Positions 13,869 through 23,099 are shown, counted from the stretch's first letter. The stretch: 64,000 bases of DNA from Thermobifida halotolerans (GCF_003574835.2 NZ_CP063196.1:1178001-1242000); one strand, 5' to 3'. Translations and numbers: made by a program. Notes: generated by a model not told the origin, from the sequence alone.

Positions 13869-15869
13869 TCAGGAGCCGGCGGTCCGGTAGAGCAGGACGC
13901 GGGCCACATGCGTCACCCCGGCCAGGTCGGGCGGGGTGAGATCGAGGAGCGCGGCGCGGCGGCCGTCCGCGGCCAGGCGGGCCAGCACCTGCTCGGTGCC
14001 GCCCGCGGTCCGCAGTGGGGACGGGTCGTCCAGCGTCGCGGCGGGAACGCCGGTGAGGTCGGAGGCGCCGCCTGGGGCCTCGCCGGGCTCGGCCGCCACC
14101 TGGCGGTGGCCCGCCAGTTCCCGCAGCGCGGTCTCGGCGGCCTCGGCCCAGGTCGCGCCGTGCCGGGCCAGAGTCCGGCGCGCGGTGCGCACCACGGCGA
14201 CCGGGACCGCTCCGGGGACCGCCAGCAGTTCGGGGGCGCCGCCGGGGCCGTCCAGTTCCGCGGCGAACATGGCCAGGCGGGCGCGTTCGGCGCCGTCGAG
14301 GACCTTGTCGAGCAGGTCGGGCCCGACGGCCAGCAGCGGGGCCCGCCCGCGCGCCGCCAGGGCCAGCACCCGGGCCGCGGCGGCGTCGCGCAGCGCCCGC
14401 TCCGCCGCCTCGCGGGCCGTCGGCGCGGCGGCGAGCCCGGTCAGCGCGGGCTCGAAGCAGGCGGCGTCGCGGTCCCAGGGACCGGCGAGCACGGCGGCAC
14501 CCTCCACGGCCAGCGCCGTCCCGTCGGCCATGTCGCGCGCCGCGACCGGTCGGCTCTCGGGGAGCGCCGTCCCCAGCCAGGTCTCCAGCAGGCGCGCCTC
14601 GACGGACCGCGCGTCCCCGGCGGCCCCCGGCAGCAGGGCGCAGCGTCGATGTACGCCCAGCGCGTACTCGGCGGACGCCGCCTCCAGCGCCGTCAGACGC
14701 GCCCGCATCACCGTGTCGGAGGCGAAGGCCGCGATCGGCTCCGGTCGCACGGCCGGGGCGTGCAGCACCGACACCTTCACCGGGATCTGCGGCAGGGCGT
14801 CGTCGTCGAAGCGGCCCATGATGCCGGTGGTCTCGGCGACCACGCCCTCGAAGCGGGTGTAGGCGTCCTCCACGTCGGTCGGGTCCTCCACCGCCGTGGC
14901 GTCGCGCGGCGTCGGCGCAGCGTCTCCCGCGGGGTGGGCCACCACCGGTTCGCCGCGCGCGGTCAGGAACCGGGAGTCGACGACGACCGCGCGATCGGCG
15001 ACGTCGGAGGCGAGCACGCCGCTCAGGGACTTGAAGACCTCGAAGCCCATGATCGCCACGGCCATCGACGCCGCGGCCCCGGGCAGCGGGGGCAGGGCGG
15101 GGGCGGCGACGCCCGCGCCGACGGCCTGCCACATCCCCAGGACCTCGGGGACCGCGTTGTCGCTCAGGCGCAGCAGCAGCGAGCACACGTCCACGCCCCC
15201 GTCGGGCCCCTGCCACGGCCCGACGACCAGTCGGTGGCCCACGCGCAGCAGCGGCAGGACCGCCGCCCCCGCGGTCCGGGCCGCCCGGGCGTGTTCGAGC
15301 AGGCGGGGCTGCGGCCCGTCGACGGCCAGCAGGCACACCAGGTCCGCTCCGGACGCGTCGACGCCGTCGGCGAAGGAGCGCACCGCGACCTCGCCCGCCG
15401 CGCCCACGCCGTTGGCCGCCAGGGCGTCGGCGAGTTCGGAGCCGCCCCGCGCGGTGTCGGAGACGACGACCACACGCGCCTCGGCCAGCCGCAGGAAGCC
15501 GCGCCCGTCGTCGCCGTGGTGCTCCAGCAGTGAGACCTGGGCCTCGAAGCGTTCCCGCAGCTCCTCGCCGACCACGCCCCCCGGCTCGGGCGCGTCGAAG
15601 ACCACGCCGCGCGCGGCGAGCCGCGACAGCAGGGAGCGGACCGCGTCGACGTGCGCCTCGGGCAGACCGGCGGTGATCTCCTCGAGCGTCGTCGATCCGT
15701 TCAGGTGGGGGGACAGGGCCGACAGGTAGCGGTAGGCGCCCGCGCCGCGGACGAGGAAACTGTCTCCGGCGCCGCGCACGAAGACCCCTTCGGGGGTCTC
15801 CAGGACCACGGTGTCCTGGCGGAGGCGGGGACGGTGGGGCAGCGGTGTGGACAACGGTCCTCCAGACAT
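13869..15869 (-). CDS. Ocin-ThiF/E1-like cyclodehydratase partner (TOMM)
   Basis: A 666-residue protein. Residues about 1-90 look like a PqqD/RRE winged helix (FLVRGAGAYRYLSALSPHLNGSTTLEEI), which in such proteins binds the leader peptide. A Rossmann-like E1/ThiF segment follows (ARVVVVSDTARGGSELADALAANGVG, about residue 130). The rest matches the bacteriocin-cyclodehydratase type seen beside YcaO genes. Its role is to recognise the leader and present it to the YcaO enzyme. The ATG at 15869 has no clear Shine-Dalgarno sequence. It is the last gene before the precursors. Confidence 0.82.
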   Translation of the reverse strand: MSGGPLSTPLPHRPRLRQDTVVLETPEGVFVRGAGDSFLVRGAGAYRYLSALSPHLNGSTTLEEITAGLPEAHVDAVRSLLSRLAARGVVFDAPEPGGVVGEELRERFEAQVSLLEHHGDDGRGFLRLAEARVVVVSDTARGGSELADALAANGVGAAGEVAVRSFADGVDASGADLVCLLAVDGPQPRLLEHARAARTAGAAVLPLLRVGHRLVVGPWQGPDGGVDVCSLLLRLSDNAVPEVLGMWQAVGAGVAAPALPPLPGAAASMAVAIMGFEVFKSLSGVLASDVADRAVVVDSRFLTARGEPVVAHPAGDAAPTPRDATAVEDPTDVEDAYTRFEGVVAETTGIMGRFDDDALPQIPVKVSVLHAPAVRPEPIAAFASDTVMRARLTALEAASAEYALGVHRRCALLPGAAGDARSVEARLLETWLGTALPESRPVAARDMADGTALAVEGAAVLAGPWDRDAACFEPALTGLAAAPTAREAAERALRDAAAARVLALAARGRAPLLAVGPDLLDKVLDGAERARLAMFAAELDGPGGAPELLAVPGAVPVAVVRTARRTLARHGATWAEAAETALRELAGHRQVAAEPGEAPGGASDLTGVPAATLDDPSPLRTAGGTEQVLARLAADGRRAALLDLTPPDLAGVTHVARVLLYRTAGS

Positions 15870-15895
15870 GACGACGGGGTGCGGGACGGGAGGGC

Positions 15896-16726
15896 TCAGG
15901 AGATGTCCCTGCGGCGGATCAGCCAGGCGGCCACGGCGACCGAGAGCGCGGTATAGGCGAGCAGCACGGCGACCGCGGCGGGCGCGTCCAGGTGGTCCAC
16001 CACACCGGGGGTGCCGCCCTCCTCCAGGGTGGGCGCGCCCAGGGCCGCCACCAGCGAGCCGCTGGCCGTGCCCAGCAGCACCGAGCGCACCGGCTCCAGC
16101 GGGCCGAACATCGACGCCAGGCCGGAGACGGCGCTCTCCAGACCGAGGGTCCACAGCAGGCCGACCGCCAGGGCGACGCTGGTGCCGCGGAAGGCCACCG
16201 CCAGGGCGGCTCCCACGCTCATCCACGCCACCGAGATCAGGGCCGCGCCGCCCAGGGACGCCAGCAGGTCGACCGCGCCCGGCCACCGCACGGGCCGGTC
16301 GGTGACGAGGGCGACGGCGACCGAGGCCGCGACCGCGGCGAGCAGCGCGGCCGCGGCGACGAGGGCGGCGGCGATCACGCCCGCGGTGAACTTGGCCGCC
16401 ACCACCTGTATGCGGTCGGGCCCCTGGGACAGGCGCGCGGTCCAGGTGTTCCAGCGGTACTCCGACCCGGTCAGCAGCACGCCGAGGATGAGCATCATCG
16501 CGCCGCCGAAGAGCGGGTAGCTGCTCACCGACGTGCTCGCCACCGCCTCGGGCAGCAGCGCCAGGAGGATCTGGTCGCGGTCCTGCCCGGCGTCCAGGTT
16601 GGCGTAGACGATGTAGGGGACGAGGAAGGCGAAGGACACGACCATCGCGACCCAGGCCGCGCCCACCGCGTAGGGGGCTCCGCGGTGGCGGAGCAGCAGC
16701 AGTTCGGAGTTGAGCGCGGGGATCAC
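15896..16726 (-). CDS. ABC transporter permease of the azole-peptide operon
   Basis: A 276-residue membrane protein with about six hydrophobic segments, of the ABC-2/NatB-like type, starting IPALNSELLLLRHRGAPYAVG. The GTG start at 16726 has AGGAGG upstream and overlaps the ATPase stop as GTGA. It pairs with that ATPase. Being in the same operon as the precursors, the pair is likely to export the mature peptide or give self-protection; which of these is not shown by the sequence. Confidence 0.85.
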   Translation of the reverse strand: MIPALNSELLLLRHRGAPYAVGAAWVAMVVSFAFLVPYIVYANLDAGQDRDQILLALLPEAVASTSVSSYPLFGGAMMLILGVLLTGSEYRWNTWTARLSQGPDRIQVVAAKFTAGVIAAALVAAAALLAAVAASVAVALVTDRPVRWPGAVDLLASLGGAALISVAWMSVGAALAVAFRGTSVALAVGLLWTLGLESAVSGLASMFGPLEPVRSVLLGTASGSLVAALGAPTLEEGGTPGVVDHLDAPAAVAVLLAYTALSVAVAAWLIRRRDIS

Positions 16727-17679
16727 GAACGTTCCTCCTGGGTTTCGGTCAGTCTGAAGAAGGCGTCCTCCAGCGACTGGCGCTCCGCGCGGACCTCGTG
16801 GACGTCGGCTCCGGCCTCGACGAGGGCGCGGACGATGCCGGGGACCTCGTCGGGGTCGGCGCGCGTGAGCCAGCGGCCCGGCTCCTCGTGGACCGGTTCG
16901 CCCGTTCCCGCCGCCGCGGCGAGCACCCGGCCCACCGTCTCGTCCGGGGTGGCGTGCAGGTGGAGGGAGACGTCGGGGGTGCGGATGCGGTCCATGGAGT
17001 CCTCGGCGACGACCGTGCCGCGGTTGAGGACGACGACGCGGTCGCACACCTGCTCGACCTCGCCGAGCATGTGGGAGGAGAACAGCACGGTGCGCCCCGA
17101 GGAGCCCAGGTCGCGCACCAGTTGGCGCATCCACACCACGCCCTCCGGGTCGAGTCCGTTGGTGGGCTCGTCCAGGATGAGCAGGCGGGGGTCGCCCAGC
17201 ATCGCGGCGGCCACCCCCAGCCGCTGGCGCATGCCCAGTGAGTAGCCGCCGAAGCGGTCGCCCGCCCGGTCGGCCAGGTCCACCAGTCCCAGGACGCGGT
17301 CGACCTCGCTGTCGGGAAGGCCGCGGGCGCGGGCCAGCACGCGCAGGTTGACGCGGCCGCTCAGGCCGGGGACGAAGGCGGGGGCCTCGATGAGCGCGCC
17401 GATGTCGCGCAGGGCGCGCCGGTCCCCGGGGGCGTGCCCGAGGACGCGAACCGTTCCGCTGTCGGGGCGGACCAGGCCCAGCAGGATGCGCAGGAGCGTG
17501 GTCTTTCCGGCGCCGTTGGGGCCGAGCACCCCGTAGACCTGTCCGGGGGAGACGCTCAGGGCGACGCCGTCGAGCGCGCGCAGTCCGCCGAAGGACTTGC
17601 CGAGGCCGCTGATGTGCGCGGCGAGGGCGTCCGGCTGGGTGCCCGGCGGGGGCGGCGCCGTCTCGGTTTCGATGGTCAC
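16723..17679 (-). CDS. ABC transporter ATP-binding protein of the azole-peptide operon
   Basis: A 318-residue ABC ATPase with Walker A GPNGAGKTT (about residue 54), the signature YSLGMRQRLGVA, and Walker B LLILDEPTNGLDPEG. The C-terminal extension ends DAFFRLTETQEE, as in drug or peptide exporters of the CcmA/BcrA group. It is the first gene of the long leftward operon, with a GTG start and GAGGAA about 11 nt upstream. An upstream ATG at 17690 is out of frame and soon meets a stop. It couples to the permease through a GTGA overlap. Confidence 0.92.
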   Translation of the reverse strand: MTIETETAPPPPGTQPDALAAHISGLGKSFGGLRALDGVALSVSPGQVYGVLGPNGAGKTTLLRILLGLVRPDSGTVRVLGHAPGDRRALRDIGALIEAPAFVPGLSGRVNLRVLARARGLPDSEVDRVLGLVDLADRAGDRFGGYSLGMRQRLGVAAAMLGDPRLLILDEPTNGLDPEGVVWMRQLVRDLGSSGRTVLFSSHMLGEVEQVCDRVVVLNRGTVVAEDSMDRIRTPDVSLHLHATPDETVGRVLAAAAGTGEPVHEEPGRWLTRADPDEVPGIVRALVEAGADVHEVRAERQSLEDAFFRLTETQEERS

Positions 17680-18190
17680 ACGCTCACCATTTCCTCTTGT
17701 TCTCGGACCGGTTCCTCGTGAATGGAGGATGAGCCGCGCGTGTCAGCCGCTTCCTCTCTCGGTTTCCGGGGTGGTGGCCTTTCTGTTGGCCGCGGAGTTG
17801 CGGGGGACGTGTCCGCGCGAGGGTGAAAACATGTCTAGGGAGCATTCATTAATCGCGTGTGAGTGCATCAGTAAATCGCGGTGTCCCGGAGGGATACCTT
17901 TGGGAAAATGGCAGGCGGGATGGGGGGGTGTGCTTGTGGAAGACGTGTCCGATACCACTCGGCGTGGTACTTCTGGTGTTGTGTGTGCAATCTGTGGCGG
18001 GAGAAGATTTCCCAGTGTTTTGATGGGAAATGTTCGGATGGGGACGTGGTGGCCTGTGGTGACGCTTTTCCGGAATTCTGCGCTCCGTCCCGCGTTCCGC
18101 CGCGGGCGCGGTACGCGACGATGGGGAGGTGAGAAGGGGGCGTCGGCGGACGGACTCCCCGACGTTCCGGAGGAGAGGGGGCGGACGCCG
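17680..18190. promoter_or_regulatory. 510-bp promoter region between azole-peptide operon and RDD gene
   Basis: This gene-free stretch is clearly more AT-rich than its surroundings, especially 17825-18080, and must carry the promoter of the leftward operon. It contains an inverted repeat TACCAC-5 nt-GTGGTA at 17953-17969 that could be a regulator site. I cannot assign -35/-10 boxes with confidence and see no convincing coding sequence on either strand. Confidence 0.5.
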
Positions 18191-18736
18191 GTGGGAACCA
18201 CCCCCGATGTCGACCTGCCGGTCCGTCGCGCCCTGGCCACGGGGGTCGACTACGCCCTGCTGGCGTCCGCACCGGCCCTGGCGTGGCTGCTCGTCGGTCG
18301 CAGGCGCGCCGCCTCTGCCGCAGTCGCCGCCCCCGCCGCCGGGGCCCGGCTGGGCGTCGGGCTCGGACTGACCCTCCCCGCGGTCGCCGCCCTGGCCTGG
18401 GCCGAGGCGCGCGGTGCGACCCCGGGCAAACGGCTGCTGCGGCTGCGGGTCAGCGACCTTTCGGGCCGCCCGCCGGGATACCGCCGCGCCCTCACGCGGC
18501 TGCTCGCCAAGACCGCGCTGCCCTGGGAGTTGGGCCACCAGGCGGTGTGGGACTTCTTCGGTGGGGCCCAGGCCCGGGGAACGGCGCTGGCGGCTGCCGC
18601 CTACGCCGCGGTGGGGGCGCAGGCGGTCGCGGCGGTCCGCGGCTCCGGCCGCACCTACGCCGACCTGCTGGCCGGAACGCGGGTCGACAGGGCGGAGCGG
18701 CCGGAGCGGGAGGCGGGGGAGCACACCAGCCGCTGA
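18191..18736 (+). CDS. RDD-family membrane protein
   Basis: A protein of about 181 residues of the RDD family, named after conserved Arg/Asp residues. It has the N-terminal DLPVRRALATGVDYALL, the hallmark GATPGKRLLRLRV at about residue 78, and the later RTYADLLAGTRV. Three or four hydrophobic segments are present. The GTG at 18191 follows a GGAGGAGAGGGGG stretch; no in-frame ATG is nearby. RDD proteins are poorly understood and often have transport-related roles. Nothing ties it to the divergent peptide operon except position. Confidence 0.75.
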   Translation: MGTTPDVDLPVRRALATGVDYALLASAPALAWLLVGRRRAASAAVAAPAAGARLGVGLGLTLPAVAALAWAEARGATPGKRLLRLRVSDLSGRPPGYRRALTRLLAKTALPWELGHQAVWDFFGGAQARGTALAAAAYAAVGAQAVAAVRGSGRTYADLLAGTRVDRAERPEREAGEHTSR

Positions 18737-18891
18737 CCCGCTGTGCCGCGCTTTCCCGCAGGAGAGTCGGCGCTGCTGCGCGGGCGGCCCCGCCGCACAC
18801 CGCCCTGAACCCCGCGACGGTCGCCCCGGCCAGGCGCTCCCTCCCGCTCACCGAGGCCGCCGCGGTCGGGAGAGGACCCCTTTCTCTTGCG

Positions 18892-18910
18892 AACAAAAAA
18901 CTGATTTGTT
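18892..18910. promoter_or_regulatory. AT-rich inverted repeat upstream of TetR/monooxygenase pair
   Basis: AACAAA (18892-18897) and TTTGTT (18905-18910) form an inverted repeat in a strikingly A/T-rich patch 59 bp before the TetR start. It is a plausible autoregulatory operator. The remaining 18737-18968 gap shows nothing else. Confidence 0.5.
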
Positions 18911-18968
18911 TTTATGGACTCAGGAGTCCGGTGCGACACCGGACCGCCGTCCACGAGAGGAGCCCGCC

Positions 18969-19583
18969 GTGCCACCCGCGTTCTCGGCCGAGGAGAGGGC
19001 CCGCATCACCGAACTGCTCCTGGACAACGGCCGCGCCCTGTTCACCACCCGCGGCCTGCGCAAGACCTCCCTGGAGGAGCTGGTCGCCCCCGCCCGGATC
19101 GCCAAGAGCAGCTTCTACCAGTTCTTCGACTCCAAGGAGGCGCTCTACCTGGAGCTGATGATCCGCCAGACGGCCGAGGTCAAGCGCCGCGTCATCGACG
19201 AGGCGCTGTACGCCGAGGACGACACCCGGCAGGCGCTGCGCCGCTTCCTGCACGCCACCGTCACCGAGATCACCACCGATCCCCTCTACCGGCGGCTCAT
19301 GACCCACCCCGAGGAGATGCGGGCGGTCGCCCGCAGGATCGACCCCTCCCGTATGGCCGCCCTCGCCGACAACCCGGTCACCGCGCTGGACGACTACATC
19401 GCCCGCGAGCAGCGCGGGGGCCGCCTCGTCGACGCCGACCCCGCGGTGGTCGTCGGACTCCTGCAGATCGTGCTGCTCACCCCGGTCCACGCCGAGCACC
19501 TGCGCGACCCCGACCGCTACCCCGAGATCCTCGACCTGCTCATCGACATCGTCGCCACCGCCCTGACCACCCCCGAGGAGTGA
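18969..19583 (+). CDS. TetR/AcrR-family regulator
   Basis: A 204-residue regulator. The N-terminal HTH is clear (GLRKTSLEELVAPARIAKSSFYQFFDSKEALYLEL, about residues 25-60) and is followed by an all-helical ligand domain with a TetR_C-like end. The GTG start is preceded by GAGAGGAG. It sits 5 bp upstream of an FAD monooxygenase gene, so the two form an operon and the regulator probably senses the oxygenase substrate. The AT-rich inverted repeat upstream is its likely operator. Confidence 0.88.
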   Translation: MPPAFSAEERARITELLLDNGRALFTTRGLRKTSLEELVAPARIAKSSFYQFFDSKEALYLELMIRQTAEVKRRVIDEALYAEDDTRQALRRFLHATVTEITTDPLYRRLMTHPEEMRAVARRIDPSRMAALADNPVTALDDYIAREQRGGRLVDADPAVVVGLLQIVLLTPVHAEHLRDPDRYPEILDLLIDIVATALTTPEE

Positions 19584-19588
19584 GGACC

Positions 19589-20758
19589 GTGTCCCCACAG
19601 CGGAAGAAGGCCGTCATCGTCGGCGCGGGCATCGCGGGACTGGCCACCGCCCTGCGCCTGCACCGGGCGGGCTGGCGCACCGTGGTCGTGGAACGCGCCC
19701 CGGAGCGCAGGACCGGCGGATACGGGGTGACCTTCGCCGGACTCGGCTACGACGCCGCCGAGCGCATGGGCGTCCTCCCCGCGCTCACCGAGCGCCGCAT
19801 CATCCCCGACGCGCTGGTCTACGTCAAGCCCACCGGCGAGACCGCGTTCACGGTCCCGGGGCCGACCGTGCGGGCGATGACGGCAGAGCGCTCCCTCACC
19901 CTGCTGCGCGGCGACATCGAGGACGTCCTCCACGCGGCGGTCCGCGAGCACGCCGACATCCGCTTCGGCACCGTCGTCGAGGACATCGCCGCCAACGCCC
20001 TCCAGGTCCGCGCCACCCTCAGCGACGGCAGCACCGAGACCGCGGACCTGCTCGTGGGAGCCGACGGCCTGCACTCGGCGACCCGGGCCCGGGTCTTCGG
20101 CCCCGAGTCGGACTTCCGCCGCGACCTGGGCCACGTGGTCGGCGTCCTCATGCTGGACCGGCGACCCGACGCCGCGCCCGCGGGCGCGACCGCCTCGATG
20201 ACCGACCGCGGGCGCACCCTCGCCGTCATCGACCTGGGACACGGCCGCAGCGCCGCCTTCTTCGGCTACCGCGCCGCCGACCCGGCCGCCGACCTGGCCG
20301 AGGGGCCGCACCGGGCGCTCCGCCGCGTCTACGGCGACGCGGGCTGGGTCGCCCCCGAGATCCTCGCCCGCCTGGACGAGACCGACGCGGTCTACTTCGA
20401 CACCGTCAGCCAGATGGTCGTCGACCGCTGGAGCAGCGGCCGGGTGGTGCTGCTCGGCGACGCCGCCTGGTGCGTCACCCTGTTCGCCGGATACGGCTCC
20501 GCGCTCGCCGTCGGCGGCGCCGACCTGCTCGGGGCCGCCCTGGAACGGCACGGCGACGACATCGGCGCCGCGCTCGCCGAGTGGGAGGCCGGACTGCGTC
20601 CGGAGGTCGAGCGCAAACAGCGGCTCGGCCGTCGGGTCAAGGGCCTCTACGCGCCGCCCGACCGCTTCCGGCTGTGGCTGCGCGACCTGCCGCTGCGCAC
20701 GGCGTCGTGGCCGCCCGTCGGCCGAATGCTGCGACGGCGGCTGCAGATCCGGGGGTGA
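19589..20758 (+). CDS. FAD-dependent aromatic-type monooxygenase
   Basis: A 389-residue group A flavoprotein monooxygenase. It has the dinucleotide motif VGAGIAGLATALRLHRAGW at the N-terminus, the DG motif LLVGADGLHSATRARVFG (about residue 155) and the GD motif VLLGDAAWCVTLFAGYGSALAVGGADLL (about residue 290). Such enzymes hydroxylate aromatics or, as in TetX, inactivate antibiotics using NAD(P)H and O2. It is co-transcribed with the TetR gene (stop to GTG spacing 5 bp, GAGGAG present). This arrangement is typical of inducible detoxification; the substrate is unknown. Confidence 0.88.
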   Translation: MSPQRKKAVIVGAGIAGLATALRLHRAGWRTVVVERAPERRTGGYGVTFAGLGYDAAERMGVLPALTERRIIPDALVYVKPTGETAFTVPGPTVRAMTAERSLTLLRGDIEDVLHAAVREHADIRFGTVVEDIAANALQVRATLSDGSTETADLLVGADGLHSATRARVFGPESDFRRDLGHVVGVLMLDRRPDAAPAGATASMTDRGRTLAVIDLGHGRSAAFFGYRAADPAADLAEGPHRALRRVYGDAGWVAPEILARLDETDAVYFDTVSQMVVDRWSSGRVVLLGDAAWCVTLFAGYGSALAVGGADLLGAALERHGDDIGAALAEWEAGLRPEVERKQRLGRRVKGLYAPPDRFRLWLRDLPLRTASWPPVGRMLRRRLQIRG

Positions 20759-20779
20759 TCCGCGCCGCCGCGGATCACC
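20754..20779. terminator. Bidirectional hairpin containing both convergent stop codons
   Basis: GGTGATCCGCG (20754-20764) and CGCGGATCACC (20769-20779) are perfect 11-bp arms around a CCGC loop. The stop of the monooxygenase gene (20756-20758) lies in one arm and the stop of the leftward small gene (20775-20777) in the other. Confidence 0.75.
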
Positions 20780-20975
20780 GGTGGCGGCGGGAGAACAGAC
20801 GGCGCAGGGCGGAGGCGTCCCGCACGGCGCGGCGGGCGTCGAAGCACCGGACGGCGGCCCGCGCCGACGGGGCGCCGAGCCGTTCCATCTCCGCGACGAG
20901 GAGTTTGCGCGACTCCTCGGTCTGCCTCGGTTCGGCGACCAGGCGGCGGATCGCCAACCGTCTGCTGTCGTTCAA
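20775..20975 (-). CDS. Small basic hypothetical protein
   Basis: A possible protein of about 66 residues, rich in Arg and Ala (ending DASALRRLFSRRHR), starting at a TTG at 20975 with GAGGG close upstream. No family is recognised. Support comes from its stop lying in the shared terminator with the convergent monooxygenase gene and from the short 32-bp distance to the upstream membrane GAF-like gene on the same strand. The start is uncertain. Confidence 0.4.
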   Translation of the reverse strand: MNDSRRLAIRRLVAEPRQTEESRKLLVAEMERLGAPSARAAVRCFDARRAVRDASALRRLFSRRHR

Positions 20976-21007
20976 GGTCCCTCGTCTCTGCGGCGGTGGG
21001 CGCGGAA

Positions 21008-21826
21008 TCAGGAGGAGGCCACCAGGACGTTGCTGATCTCGTTCGCCGCGGCGCCGGCGGCGAACCGTACGGCCTCGCCGGACAGCAGCGAGTAGCTGTC
21101 GGGGTTGGGGTCGGGCGTCATGATGTCGACCGACACGCACCCCAGGACCTTCGATCCGGTCGAGGACCGCCCGAGCAGCGGGGTGGCCAGGACGACGCTG
21201 AACTTGCCCTTGGCCCGTTGCCACTCACGGTAGCTCATGCCCAGGGTGAGCGCCTGTCCTCCGGGGTCCGGCCGCTCCTTGGACCTCAGTTCCTCCCATT
21301 CGGCGGCGCTCGTCCCCTCCAGGCGCCGGTCCAGCGCGGCGACATCCATGACCAGAAGTTTGCCCAGTTCCACACAGCAGCCGATGACCCCCACCCCCGG
21401 CCGCCAGACGATGCCGGAGGCGCTGGTGGCCCGGAAGCGCACGCGCGCCACGGGCACCAGTCGCTCACGGCGGCGCGGCCACAGGCCGGTGCGGGTGCGC
21501 AGGTGGACGGTGGCTCCCAGGTCGCGCATGTCGATTCCGGTCTCGTCCTGGATCCGGAACAGCAGGGCGTTGAGGGCGTGGGTGGCGCCCTGCTGGACGT
21601 TTCTCAGGGTGACCTCCGCGTTGGCCGACCGCCACTGCTGGACCGCCGAGGCCACCGAGGCGAGAAAGACCAGTGTGATGCCGACCGCGGCGAGGTAGAA
21701 CTCCCCTCGGGGGGAGAACCTCCACAGTCCGGCCTCGTGCCCGGCGAGGGCGACGCCCGCGGTGAACGCCAGTACGGCGCTGACGAGCTTGGTGAATAAC
21801 CTGACCTGACTCCACTGAGAACCCAC
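21008..21826 (-). CDS. Membrane protein with a C-terminal GAF-like domain
   Basis: A protein of about 272 residues. Two hydrophobic segments near the N-terminus (about residues 11-29 and 42-62) are followed by a soluble domain of about 200 residues, whose end (VLGCVSVDIMTP, then SLLSGEAVRFAAGAAANEISNVL) resembles the last strands and helix of a GAF domain. The start at GTG 21826 has no obvious ribosome binding site and may be leaderless or further in. It may sense a small molecule at the membrane. The gap up to 21961 shows no gene. Confidence 0.6.
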   Translation of the reverse strand: MGSQWSQVRLFTKLVSAVLAFTAGVALAGHEAGLWRFSPRGEFYLAAVGITLVFLASVASAVQQWRSANAEVTLRNVQQGATHALNALLFRIQDETGIDMRDLGATVHLRTRTGLWPRRRERLVPVARVRFRATSASGIVWRPGVGVIGCCVELGKLLVMDVAALDRRLEGTSAAEWEELRSKERPDPGGQALTLGMSYREWQRAKGKFSVVLATPLLGRSSTGSKVLGCVSVDIMTPDPNPDSYSLLSGEAVRFAAGAAANEISNVLVASS

Positions 21827-21961
21827 AGTTACATAGCTACCACGCGGGGTAAAGATTTTTTGCCTGTTCGCAGACAGTGTTTGTGCAGGTCCGCTTCAGG
21901 GGCAGGGGGTGGCCGCCCCGGGTGTTCCGGACGGCCCCGGTCGCCCGGAACACCCGGGAGG

Positions 21962-22738
21962 TCAGTCCGCCGCGGCGAGGAAGTCGACGACCGCCGGGGT
22001 GAACTCCGGGGCGCGCAGGGCCCCGAGATGGTCCCCCGCCACGACACGCAGGCGTGCGCCGGGGAGGGCCGCGCCGAGCACCTCGGGACGGGCCGCGAGC
22101 GGGTCGTCGGCCCCGACCAGCAGCAGGGTGGGCGCGGTGATCGCGTCCAGGGGGATGGGGGAGGAGTGCATCGAGCGGGTCTGGGCCAGCAGTGCCGTGC
22201 GGTCGGCGCCCACCATGTCGGCGAAGGCGCGGAAGGCCGCCGCCTGCTCGTCGGCGACCGACGCGGGGTCCTCCGCGGTGAACGCCTCCGTGAGTGCACC
22301 GCTGTCGAGGACGCGGGTGTCGACCCCGCCGAGTTCCACCACGGCCGCGCCCACACCCCCGATGACCATGCGCCGCACCCGTGAGTCCGCCACCGCGAGC
22401 AGCAGGCACACGACCGCGCCCATCGAGTACCCGACGACGTCCGCGCGGGCGACGCCGAGGAGGTCGAGCAGTCGGGAGGCGTCCTCGGCCATGCGGGCCT
22501 CGCCGTAGTAGGACGGGTCGTGCGGCTTGCTCGAGGCGCCGTGGCCGCGGGCGTCGATGGCGACGACACGGCGCCCGGCCGCGCGCAGCGCGTCCACCAC
22601 ACCCGGCCCCACCCAGTTCAGCTCCCCGTCGGCGATGAACCCGTGGTACAGCAGGACCGGGGGGAGCGCGGACTCCCGCTCCCAGTCCCACAGGCGGTAG
22701 GCGATCTCCACGCCGTCGGAGGAGGTGAAGGTGTGCAT
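21962..22738 (-). CDS. Alpha/beta hydrolase
   Basis: A 258-residue alpha/beta hydrolase. It has an oxyanion segment LLYHGFIADGELNWVG, a GHGASSKP stretch (about residues 65-72), the nucleophile elbow VGYSMGAVV (Ser about 107), a late Asp in LLLVGADDP and the catalytic His in VVAGDHLGALRAPEF. The triad is complete. GGAGAA precedes the ATG at 22738. It is transcribed away from a secreted lipase across a 361-bp gap. The substrate class cannot be told from sequence. Confidence 0.88.
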   Translation of the reverse strand: MHTFTSSDGVEIAYRLWDWERESALPPVLLYHGFIADGELNWVGPGVVDALRAAGRRVVAIDARGHGASSKPHDPSYYGEARMAEDASRLLDLLGVARADVVGYSMGAVVCLLLAVADSRVRRMVIGGVGAAVVELGGVDTRVLDSGALTEAFTAEDPASVADEQAAAFRAFADMVGADRTALLAQTRSMHSSPIPLDAITAPTLLLVGADDPLAARPEVLGAALPGARLRVVAGDHLGALRAPEFTPAVVDFLAAAD

Positions 22739-23099
22739 GCCGGGTTCTCCGATTCTGGTCGGGGCGGCGGCGCGGACGCGTCCCGCGCGCGGAGTGCGCC
22801 CGGCCCGCCGTTCTCGCGGTTCGCCGCAGGCGGTTCCAGAGTCGCACCGGAGCCGGCGGCAGGTCATCGGTGAAACCACCAGACCTGCACGCCCGGCATT
22901 GACGCGATCCGTCACCGGATGTGAGCTTTCTGTCACCGGAGGGTCTGTTGGCCGCCCGTACGGTCCGCACCCCGGCGGGCGGAGCGGTTTTTCCGTTCCC
23001 GAGAGGCCGGGCGGAGGTCGCCCGCGCACCCGGCGGGACTCTCCGGTGAACGGTCGACGCAACCACGGCACGCGCCGTGCTCCGGAAAAGAGGAAGCGA
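22739..23099. promoter_or_regulatory. Divergent promoter region with GTCACCGGA direct repeats
   Basis: This 361-bp gene-free region lies between a hydrolase and the secreted lipase. It holds two copies of GTCACCGGA (22911-22919 and 22932-22940) spaced 21 bp, i.e. two helical turns. The first copy sits inside the inverted repeat ATCCG-TCAC-CGGAT (22907-22920). A TTGACG at 22899 may be a -35 box. I see no gene here. Confidence 0.45.
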
